NCBI GenBank assembly: GCA_946540005.1
Contig: CAMNHY010000001.1
Coordinates: 94,036-158,035, forward strand
Origin: an uncultured Clostridium sp.
GTDB taxonomy: Bacteria; Bacillota_I; Bacilli_A; Acholeplasmatales; Anaeroplasmataceae
Direction: 5' to 3'
Length of the DNA: 64,000 nucleotides
Shown: piece after piece, positions 27,033 through 34,082 of the stretch
How the letters are laid out: every line of letters starts with the position of its first letter
Position numbering within the stretch: the first letter of the stretch is position 1
Program-made: the position numbers and the translations under genes
The notes under the pieces: model-generated
Told to the model about the DNA's origin: nothing
What the model saw: only the letters and a program-made list of their open reading frames with translations
Database searches by the model: none

Positions 27033-28523
27033 ATGATTTTAATATCTAATCCAGGAGCAATAGTATTAACAATATTCTCGTTAATTATTACTGCTGTAGT
27101 TATCTTTTTACTAATTATTAGTATTAGAAGACAAGAAAGAAAATTAAGAGAAGAAAATGCTGTATTAGTTGATACAATGCTTACTAAATCAGCTATTAGA
27201 GAAGCAGTAAATACATATGCAACTAGAGTCGGTTCATTTGGTTCGTTTACACTTTTCTATATTAAGATTGATGAATTTGAAACACTAACTCAAATTTTAG
27301 GTCAAGATCCTGTAGAGAATATCGTTCGTGATATTGCTGAACGTTTAGTAAGAATGTTTAAAGGTGCAGCAAATATCGCTCAATTTGATGAAAATTCATT
27401 TTTAATCTTTGATAAGAAAGAATATAATTATGAAGATTTACAAGATGCAGCAGAAAGACTATTAGAATTAGTAAGTGATAATTCTACTTCAATTAGAAAT
27501 AAAGCTATTAATGTAACAGCTTCAATTGGTGTAGCGATATATCCTACTTGTGGTATTACTTTTAAGGAATTATATTCAAACCTTGAACTTGCAACTTATA
27601 TTGCAAATAGACAAGGTGGAAATAAATATTTAATTTATTATAATGAATTAAAGGAAGAAGAATCAGGTAATCTTGAATACTTTAATGAAGTTAGAGAAGC
27701 CATGAGTAAAGGTGAATTAACTTTGTATTATCAACCTATTGTATCTGTTAAAACAAAAGCCTTATATGGATTTGAAGCATTAATCAGATGGGAACATCCA
27801 ATCCACGGTATTATTTCACCTGCTAAATTTATTCCAATATTGGAACAATCAGGTGATATAACATTCCTTGCAAAATGGTCACTTGAGCAAGTTATTCAAA
27901 TGCAACAAGCATTAGAAAAAGTATATCCTAACAGAGATATTAAATTAACAATTAATTTATCAGTTAAGCAAATGATGGAAGAAGGAATGGCTGAAGATTT
28001 CAAAAAGATTATTAGAAAATATGGTGCAAATCCTTCAAAAATTATTCTTGAAGTTGCACAATATGCAATGTTTGAAAAAATGAACGCTGTCCGTGTTAAT
28101 TTATTAAGATTACGTGACACAGGATTCTTAATTTCAACAGATGGTCTAGGTCTAGATTTTGCTGCAATTTCTCAAATTGAAAGTAAACCTATTGATATCT
28201 TAAAGCTTGATAAGGAATTCCTTGAAGATATTAATGATAATCAAATGCAAGAACGTTACGTTCAAATGCTTGTTGAATCTAGTGAAAAAGCCGGAAGAAT
28301 TGTTGTATCTGAAGGTGTTGAAAACTATGAAAAACTTGATTATATTAGAAAAAATAATATCGAATATATCCAAGGTTATTATATTTCAAAACCTTTCCCT
28401 GGTTCAGATGTTCAAGAATTTATTCATAATGAATCATGGGTAGAAAAGATTGATCATGATGTCAATAATGAAGATAATATTGTTGATTTAAACAAGATTG
28501 AAAAAGATCTAAGAAGTGAATAA
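27033..28523 (+). CDS. Membrane protein with degenerate GGDEF and inactive EAL domain
   Basis: 496 residues. One N-terminal membrane helix (IVLTIFSLIITAVVIFLLII), a GGDEF-like domain with DENSF in place of the signature, then an EAL domain. GFEALIRW (E about 248), INLSVKQM, SEGVE and QGYYISKPF remain, but the ETE-type motif reads EVAQ and the DDFGTGYS motif reads TDGLGLDF, losing key metal ligands. It is probably a c-di-GMP receptor or a regulatory partner rather than an enzyme. ATG 27033 follows the upstream stop by one base, with AAGGAAGGAAG before it; an upstream frame extension to 26991 lacks such a site. Confidence 0.85.
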   Translation: MILISNPGAIVLTIFSLIITAVVIFLLIISIRRQERKLREENAVLVDTMLTKSAIREAVNTYATRVGSFGSFTLFYIKIDEFETLTQILGQDPVENIVRDIAERLVRMFKGAANIAQFDENSFLIFDKKEYNYEDLQDAAERLLELVSDNSTSIRNKAINVTASIGVAIYPTCGITFKELYSNLELATYIANRQGGNKYLIYYNELKEEESGNLEYFNEVREAMSKGELTLYYQPIVSVKTKALYGFEALIRWEHPIHGIISPAKFIPILEQSGDITFLAKWSLEQVIQMQQALEKVYPNRDIKLTINLSVKQMMEEGMAEDFKKIIRKYGANPSKIILEVAQYAMFEKMNAVRVNLLRLRDTGFLISTDGLGLDFAAISQIESKPIDILKLDKEFLEDINDNQMQERYVQMLVESSEKAGRIVVSEGVENYEKLDYIRKNNIEYIQGYYISKPFPGSDVQEFIHNESWVEKIDHDVNNEDNIVDLNKIEKDLRSE

Positions 28524-28569
28524 AATATATTCGATTAATTCGTGTCGAAATATAATGTGATATAAAATA

Positions 28570-28598
28570 TTGACAAAACTTTACTTTTCACATATAAT
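28570..28598 (+). promoter_or_regulatory. Consensus promoter of the surface-fibre operon
   Basis: TTGACA (28570-28575), 17 bases, TATAAT (28593-28598): a perfect sigma-A type promoter. The expected start is about 28605, 16 bases before the leader ORF and some 40 before the first aptamer. The stretch 28524-28569 holds nothing else clear. Confidence 0.92.
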
Positions 28599-28620
28599 AT
28601 AGTTGCATAGAGGAGCATCT

Positions 28621-28656
28621 ATGTATAAAAATTTAATATTAGTAAAAGCAAAATAA
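28621..28656 (+). CDS. 11-codon leader ORF running into the first c-di-GMP aptamer
   Basis: ATG 28621 to TAA 28654-28656 encodes MYKNLILVKAK. AGAGGAG (28609-28615) lies five bases upstream, a better ribosome-binding site than many real genes here have, and directly behind the predicted transcription start. Its stop codon falls within the 5' strand of the aptamer stem (ATAAGA, 28653-28658). Whether it is translated is unknown; if it is, ribosomes would cover the start of aptamer A. Confidence 0.45.
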   Translation: MYKNLILVKAK

Positions 28657-28712
28657 GAGCAATCTTATGACGCAAAGCTATAGGGCCTAAATTAGGTAGC
28701 CAGTTGCAGTAA
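28643..28712 (+). promoter_or_regulatory. Cyclic-di-GMP-I riboswitch aptamer A (first of a tandem pair)
   Basis: AAAGCAAA; stem ATAAGA-GCAA-TCTTAT (28653-28668) with a GNRA loop; GACGCAAAGC (28669-28678); TATAGGGCCTAA; GGTAGCCAGTTGC. All conserved GEMM-I elements are in order. No terminator follows this aptamer; aptamer B starts within about five bases. Confidence 0.93.
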
Positions 28713-28716
28713 TGTA

Positions 28717-28790
28717 AAAAGCAAACCTAGAGAAATCTAGTGTACGCAAAGCTATAGGGCCTGAATTTAAAAATGGTAGCCAGTTGCACA
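28717..28790 (+). promoter_or_regulatory. Cyclic-di-GMP-I riboswitch aptamer B (second of a tandem pair)
   Basis: AAAGCAAAC; stem CTAGA-GAAA-TCTAG (28727-28740); TACGCAAAGC (28743-28752; T where the other two copies have G); TATAGGGCCTGAA; GGTAGCCAGTTGCA. The 3' strand GTTGCA (28783-28788) is shared with the terminator that follows. Two aptamers before one platform suggest steeper dose response or integration of signals. Confidence 0.93.
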
Positions 28791-28818
28791 TCATTTTAAA
28801 TGATATGCAACTTTTTTT
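28783..28818 (+). terminator. Riboswitch-controlled terminator before the fibre operon
   Basis: GTTGCA (28783-28788) pairs with TGCAAC (28806-28811); after one mismatch ATCATT (28790-28795) pairs with AATGAT (28799-28804), then seven T. Because its 5' arm is the closing strand of aptamer B, ligand-bound aptamer should block termination (ON with c-di-GMP; inferred). Confidence 0.9.
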
Positions 28819-28859
28819 ATTTCAATGCATGAAATAAAATACCTAAAGGAAGTGAGATT

Positions 28860-29597
28860 ATGAAGAAGCACAATGTACTTACCGTAGGTAAACTATGGAC
28901 TAAAAAGAAATTAGTCACAGCTCTCTTAATTTTCTTCTTAGCGCTTTCGTCAATAATTGCATTGCTAACTTACTACGGACAAAATGTAGGTTGTTTCACA
29001 ATTTCACTTTCTAAAGAAGTATCGAACCATAACATTTATATTTCAACCGATGAAGAATTCAAATCATATTCACCTCGTTTGATTTGTGATAGTTTCACAA
29101 ATGCCCAACAAATTACTTACCAAATTATAAATACAAATTATGTAAAAAATACAAATGGTATTTATAAAGGTAATGGAAATACTTATGTTGGATATACCTA
29201 TTACATAAAGAATATGGGTGATGAGACAGTTAATTTGAATTTTAGAATGAACATCGCTCAAGCAGAAAAAAATGCAGAAGATGTTATATGGGTATGGTAT
29301 TTCGAAGGCGATGATGATAACAATGGTAGAATGTTCCAAAAGCAAGATGATTTAGAAAATGCACCTTCTGGCTGGGGTGGTTATGATTCTTCTTACAGAG
29401 AAAGAGAGTATTTCAAAAATAATACGACTGTATTTGATGGTAGAGTTAATGATTTAAAACCACAGGAAGTTAGAAAATATTCACTAATAATCTGGCTTGA
29501 AGGAGACGACCCTGATGTTAATGACCAAATAGTTGGCGGTAAGATTAACTTTAACGTAGAATATCACTTATTTAATGAGGCTGATAAGAATGAATAA
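28860..29597 (+). CDS. Secreted/anchored surface protein 1 of the fibre operon
   Basis: 245 residues. A basic start and one hydrophobic segment (KKLVTALLIFFLALSSIIAL) followed by a beta-rich ectodomain. Near the C-terminus IIWLEGDDPDVNDQIVGG aligns with a motif shared by the next three genes, but valine replaces their cysteine. Unlike the others it lacks the TTTFAW sequence at the signal end. GGAAGTGAG precedes the ATG, 42 bases after the riboswitch terminator. Fibre minor subunit or tip/anchor are possible roles, by inference from SipW neighbours; the family is not otherwise recognised. Confidence 0.75.
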   Translation: MKKHNVLTVGKLWTKKKLVTALLIFFLALSSIIALLTYYGQNVGCFTISLSKEVSNHNIYISTDEEFKSYSPRLICDSFTNAQQITYQIINTNYVKNTNGIYKGNGNTYVGYTYYIKNMGDETVNLNFRMNIAQAEKNAEDVIWVWYFEGDDDNNGRMFQKQDDLENAPSGWGGYDSSYREREYFKNNTTVFDGRVNDLKPQEVRKYSLIIWLEGDDPDVNDQIVGGKINFNVEYHLFNEADKNE

Positions 29598-30870
29598 GAA
29601 TTTAAGAAAATTAATATTATTAAGTTTGTCATTGTTATTCTTACTTCTTACAACAGTAACATTTACATTCTCATGGTTATCAATTAATACATCTGTTTTC
29701 GTAACAAATATTGAATTAGATATTTCTCAAGGAGATGGAATATTACTATCAGTTGATAATTTGTCTTATACAAGTGAAATATCTAATAAGCAAATTGAAC
29801 ATGCCATAGTTGCAAAAAAACTTGGTTATCAATATGTAAATGGTTCCTTAATAGATAGTGAAAATAAAAAAGTTAGTCTAACTGACGAAGAATTTGACAA
29901 TGAATTTAAAAAAATTAGATTTGGTACTGTAACAACCGATAAAGAAGGAAGAAATTTCTTTAATTATGATGGAAGTAGTGCAAATCTAAAAGATGGTAAA
30001 TATATTGAATTTGACTTATATTTTAAAGCCGAAAACGATGATACATCTATTTACTTTAATTATTCAAAAGCAAATTATGATAGCAATGGTAAATTAGTTA
30101 AGAATACAGGAATTGATGGAGTTAATGTATATACTTCAGCTGATTCAACAAATAATAGTTATTTAGAAACTAATTTAACTACATTAGATAGTTTTGGTAA
30201 ACCTATAATTTATGAAAAAGGTCATGAAGGTCTTTTGTTCAATGGTAAAAATGCAATGAGATTCTTGACAAATGTTGATGATGAAATTAAGATTTATGAG
30301 CCAAACATTGGACGCGGTAGTTATGCAACAAACCTTGATAGTACAACATATGAAGATATGTTCCTAGAAGCTAGCTATTATGATTATAAGAAAAATGCGT
30401 CATTTACTTATCTAGATAATTTAAAGAAAGACGAGAAAAAACCTCTAAATTATCAAGACACACCAAAGACATTTAAAAACTTTAAAACTTATGAAGCATC
30501 CCATATTGGAGATATTTCAAAAAAGGATGATACGCTAAAGGTTACTTTTGTTTATTGGTTAGAAGGATATGATGCAGATTGCTTAGACGCAATAGTTGGT
30601 AAATCAACAACAATATCATTAGCTTTTACAACTAAAGCTGTTATATTGTATGAAAAATTAAAAACAGTTAATTATCATGATGGCGATGAAGTAAAAACTA
30701 TAAATTACTATGATTACTTTGATGTAACAAACGATTATTTTCCATTTAGTAGCGATGGTAAAATATTTGGTGGTTGGTACACAAGTGAAGAATTTAATGA
30801 AAAGTTTGATTTTTCAAAAGTAAGAGGTAGTTTAGAGACAAGCTTTGATTGCTATGCTTTATGGAAATAA
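29590..30870 (+). CDS. Surface protein 2: TasA-like N-terminus, C-terminal InlB-type repeat
   Basis: 426 residues. Signal region LRKLILLSLSLLFLLLTTVT followed by FTFSWLS, the TasA/camelysin-like pattern processed by SipW peptidases. A long unrecognised beta-rich middle, the shared motif VYWLEGYDADCLDAIVG (about residues 320-336), then FGGWYTSEEFNEKFDF...CYALWK, which fits an InlB/Listeria-Bacteroides (Flg_new) repeat often used in surface binding. Start ATG 29590 overlaps the previous gene by eight bases; ATG 29575 is an alternative without a suitable ribosome-binding site. Confidence 0.78.
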   Translation: MNKNLRKLILLSLSLLFLLLTTVTFTFSWLSINTSVFVTNIELDISQGDGILLSVDNLSYTSEISNKQIEHAIVAKKLGYQYVNGSLIDSENKKVSLTDEEFDNEFKKIRFGTVTTDKEGRNFFNYDGSSANLKDGKYIEFDLYFKAENDDTSIYFNYSKANYDSNGKLVKNTGIDGVNVYTSADSTNNSYLETNLTTLDSFGKPIIYEKGHEGLLFNGKNAMRFLTNVDDEIKIYEPNIGRGSYATNLDSTTYEDMFLEASYYDYKKNASFTYLDNLKKDEKKPLNYQDTPKTFKNFKTYEASHIGDISKKDDTLKVTFVYWLEGYDADCLDAIVGKSTTISLAFTTKAVILYEKLKTVNYHDGDEVKTINYYDYFDVTNDYFPFSSDGKIFGGWYTSEEFNEKFDFSKVRGSLETSFDCYALWK

Positions 30871-30931
30871 TGGTTATAGTTCCGTATAAAACTAACAAAT
30901 ATTAAAAGTAATTTAAAGGAGATATAAAATT

Positions 30932-31915
30932 ATGAATAAGAAACTAGTTAGAAAATTAGCGCTTAGCGCAGTAACATTAGGCGTTGCAGCTTTATCTGTA
31001 ACAACAACTACATTTGCATGGTTCACAACAAACGGATCAGCAACTGCAAGTGAAGTTAACGCAACAGTTGTATCAAGTGATGCTAACTTAATGGTTAGAT
31101 CATATGATTCAACTAAACAAACACCAGCATGGGATGGTTGGACTACAAGTGCAACATTACATACACCTACTGGTACAAATTTAAAGCCAGTTTCAATTAC
31201 TGGTGGCACTGGTACTACATATGATGAAACTAAATTCTATACTTTATCAAACAGCAACCAACAATTTGCAGAAGCACAAGCTACTGATGTATTAGTATAC
31301 AAGATTCAATATGCTATTACAGATATTCCTCAAAATAAGTACACAGATTTAAATATTTACTTCAGTGACTTTAAGTTCTCAACTGATGATACTCAAGGTG
31401 GCACACCTAATGAAAATAAGAAGAATCAATATTTATTAGTTGATGCAACAAAAACACCTACAACTGATACAAGTGCTGTTGCAGGTCAAACAGTTAAATT
31501 AGGTTTAGAAGAAGTATTAAATATGCGTGTAAGAACTGTTTATTCAGATCAAGCAGGTGAAGATTTAACTACAGGTAGTGGCGCAACATTTTTTAATTCA
31601 ACACTAAGATATCAAACAGATGCTGCTAAAGACGGTTCAGATGCATTAGTTTATTATAATAATATTTATGGTACAACATTAAATAGACCAGACTCAAATT
31701 ATAATGACAAGTATGCTTCAAAGTTAATGTCTACAACAAGTGATTCAAGTACAGCATTAACTATTGCAACATTTGATGGTTCAGTTAGCAAAATCTATGC
31801 TACATCTTACATCTATTTCTTCATTGATGGTTGGGATTATCAATGCTTCAGCGCAATTGGTGGTTCTTCAATTACAGCTGGTAAGATTAAATTTGAAATA
31901 AAGACAAGATCTTAG
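30932..31915 (+). CDS. Surface protein 3: TasA-like, probable major fibre subunit
   Basis: 327 residues. Signal LVRKLALSAVTLGVAALSVT followed by TTTFAWFTTNG, typical of SipW-processed TasA/camelysin-like proteins. Mature part rich in T, S, N and D. The C-terminal motif YFFIDGWDYQCFSAIGG holds the only cysteine of the protein. It has the best ribosome-binding site in the group (AAAGGAGATATAAAATT) and codon choice leans towards highly expressed genes, so I guess it is the most abundant subunit. Polymerisation is inferred from TasA, not seen. Confidence 0.8.
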   Translation: MNKKLVRKLALSAVTLGVAALSVTTTTFAWFTTNGSATASEVNATVVSSDANLMVRSYDSTKQTPAWDGWTTSATLHTPTGTNLKPVSITGGTGTTYDETKFYTLSNSNQQFAEAQATDVLVYKIQYAITDIPQNKYTDLNIYFSDFKFSTDDTQGGTPNENKKNQYLLVDATKTPTTDTSAVAGQTVKLGLEEVLNMRVRTVYSDQAGEDLTTGSGATFFNSTLRYQTDAAKDGSDALVYYNNIYGTTLNRPDSNYNDKYASKLMSTTSDSSTALTIATFDGSVSKIYATSYIYFFIDGWDYQCFSAIGGSSITAGKIKFEIKTRS

Positions 31916-31960
31916 TTTTATCCAAAAAAAATTATATAATATTTTGAAAGGAGGAGTATC

Positions 31961-32962
31961 ATGAAGTATTTTTTGAGAAAAATGTATTTTTCAATATTTG
32001 CGTCATTACTTGTAATCATTACCGTAGCGACAACAACATTTGCATGGTACTCTTCTAATCAAAATGCTTTAATCAGTGATTTTACCATCGGTATTTCAGA
32101 TTCAGATGATGCTTCAATAGCACAACTTAAACTAAGTATCGATGGTATAAATTTTGATACAAACTTAAATGAAGTATCAGTTATGAAAGCTGTATTAAAA
32201 CAAAAAGGTTATAATACTGACTTTATGACAGATACATCAGTTAGAAATGAATTTGCTAAATTATCATTTAAAAATGCTACACCAAAAGATTTAAATGATT
32301 TAAACAAAGGTTTTCAAAAGATAACAAGAACATATTCATACGAAGATACTTCTGATTATCTATCACTTGATTTATATATATCAATCGATAATGATAAGTA
32401 TGTTGGTCTAGATGAAGGTGTAACTATATCTTTTCAAAATGTAGAGATGGCAAATGGAGAAGATAAAGAAAACTTATTTTTAACACCTATGCCAGATCAT
32501 CCTTTACTAGGACCAATTCCACAAAAAATAAAGGTTAACCCTGTAAATGCTGCTAGAATTGGTGTTGTTACATATGAACCATGTGAAAGAGGAAAACCAG
32601 AAGAAAGAAATGTGAATTCAAACAATATTTATTCTTTCTCAAGTAATACACCTTCAATATCAAAAGATGGTGTATATAATTTTGGTGGTATAAATAATGA
32701 ATATAATGCAATGATTGAATATTATAATTCAATTATGACACCAAATTATGGAAGTATTAGTCTTCCTAGAGAACAAGCTAATAGAGAAGATGAGCTTGTT
32801 TATGGAAAGAAAATTATTGAACCTAAATTAGGATTAACTTCAAAGAAAATGGTTAAAGTTAGATTCTATATTTGGATGGAGGGCTGGGATAGCGACTGCT
32901 TCAACGCTATACTTGGTGCAAAGTCTGGATATGCAATTAAATTAACTACTGGTAATGCTTAA
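31961..32962 (+). CDS. Surface protein 4: TasA-like secreted protein
   Basis: 333 residues. Signal LRKMYFSIFASLLVIITVAT followed by TTTFAWYSSNQ. DFTIGISDSDDASIAQLKLS resembles the first strand region of surface protein 2 (NIELDISQGDGILLSVDN). Shared motif YIWMEGWDSDCFNAILG close to the C-terminus. GAAAGGAGGAG precedes the ATG. The 109-base gap to the peptidase gene contains no terminator. Paralogy with the other three is clear only in the N-terminal and C-terminal motifs. Confidence 0.78.
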   Translation: MKYFLRKMYFSIFASLLVIITVATTTFAWYSSNQNALISDFTIGISDSDDASIAQLKLSIDGINFDTNLNEVSVMKAVLKQKGYNTDFMTDTSVRNEFAKLSFKNATPKDLNDLNKGFQKITRTYSYEDTSDYLSLDLYISIDNDKYVGLDEGVTISFQNVEMANGEDKENLFLTPMPDHPLLGPIPQKIKVNPVNAARIGVVTYEPCERGKPEERNVNSNNIYSFSSNTPSISKDGVYNFGGINNEYNAMIEYYNSIMTPNYGSISLPREQANREDELVYGKKIIEPKLGLTSKKMVKVRFYIWMEGWDSDCFNAILGAKSGYAIKLTTGNA

Positions 32963-33071
32963 TAAATAACTTGATTATTTTACATAAAAACAATAAAATA
33001 TAAATATAAGAAAAACGATTTTATTCAAGCGTTTAAAAAGGTTATATCCTAAGATTTGGAGTGAAGTAAAT

Positions 33072-34001
33072 ATGTCAGAAGTGAATGCGGAAGTAAAACA
33101 GCCAATTAGTGCTCTTAAAATAGTAAAAATTGTAGCTAATGTTATTTTTTATTTATTAATTTTATTTATATTATTAGTTTCAATTGCAAATATTAGAGCA
33201 GGTTCAAAAGCTGATAGTATGCCAAATATTTTTGGAAAAGGTTACTTAAATGTAGCATCTGACTCAATGTCTGGCACACAAAAAGATTCATTTAATAAAG
33301 GTGATATGGTTGTTGTTACAAATTTAACTGATAATGATAGCAGACAAAAGGCTGCTAATAAATTAAAAGTTGGAGATATTGTAACATTCTATGATTCAAG
33401 TCTTAATTTAAATGGTAAAAAACTTAATACGCACAGAGTTGTATATGTTTGTGATTTTGAAGATGACGGAAAAGTTGATTGGATTTTCACAATGGGTGAT
33501 AAATATGCAGAGCGTTTTATGTTATACGATAATAAGTATTCTCAAGATGCATTTGCTAAGCAATATGGTGAAGGTATCAAAAACAAAGATGCTAATGTCG
33601 TTGCTAGCGTAAATGATCTAATTGAAGGCGGTAATTTACAACAATTTGATGCCACTCAATTACGTGGTACATATGTAAAGACTTTAGGTGGAGTTGGTAA
33701 TTTTGCTAATACTATTCAAAAATGGGGATTATTAATCGTTGTATTACCTTTATGCATTTTCTTAGGATTTGAAATATTCTTCTTTGTAAGAAATTTATTA
33801 GCATATAGAAAAGCTAAATATGTAGATCTTCATGGTGATGAAATCGAAGCAGAAAGATTGGCTGAAAAGGAAAGATTAAAAGCTGAGCTTCGTAAAGAAT
33901 TATTAGAAGAAATGAATAATGAGAAAGAATTCAAAAATCAAATAAATAATGATAATACAATAGATGCTCAAAATGATTCAAATAAGATTAATGAAGATTA
34001 A
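33072..34001 (+). CDS. sipW: SipW-type signal peptidase I (first copy)
   Basis: 309 residues. TM1 about 18-40; catalytic serine in VASDSMSGTQ (Ser65); GDIVTFYD; histidine in NTHRVV (His121), the Ser/His (ER-type) arrangement of SipW instead of the Ser/Lys pair; second TM (GLLIVVLPLCIFLGFEIFFF, about 228-250); then a charged helical tail (AERLAEKERLKAELRKELLE). Such enzymes mature TasA/camelysin-type fibre proteins, which fits the three preceding genes. The tail resembles that of the second copy at 37865. GGAGTGAAG precedes the ATG. Confidence 0.9.
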   Translation: MSEVNAEVKQPISALKIVKIVANVIFYLLILFILLVSIANIRAGSKADSMPNIFGKGYLNVASDSMSGTQKDSFNKGDMVVVTNLTDNDSRQKAANKLKVGDIVTFYDSSLNLNGKKLNTHRVVYVCDFEDDGKVDWIFTMGDKYAERFMLYDNKYSQDAFAKQYGEGIKNKDANVVASVNDLIEGGNLQQFDATQLRGTYVKTLGGVGNFANTIQKWGLLIVVLPLCIFLGFEIFFFVRNLLAYRKAKYVDLHGDEIEAERLAEKERLKAELRKELLEEMNNEKEFKNQINNDNTIDAQNDSNKINED

Positions 34002-34030
34002 TCATTATTCAATTTAAATAATTAGATAAA

Positions 34031-34054
34031 AGAGGAAGCATGTATTCCTCTTTT
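34031..34054 (+). terminator. Weak attenuator between sipW and the AAA+ gene
   Basis: AGAGGAA (34031-34037) pairs with TTCCTCT (34045-34051) around GCATGTA; the T-run is short (TTTTA). It may lower expression of the ATPase section relative to the surface proteins; downstream genes have no promoter of their own that I can see. Confidence 0.55.
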
Positions 34055-34082
34055 ATAATATATGGTAGAAGGGAGGATTTCT

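Noticed and set aside
34062..34082. Earlier ATG for the AAA+ protein.
   Set aside because: It would lie directly behind the attenuator hairpin and before the good GGGAGG site that serves ATG 34083.
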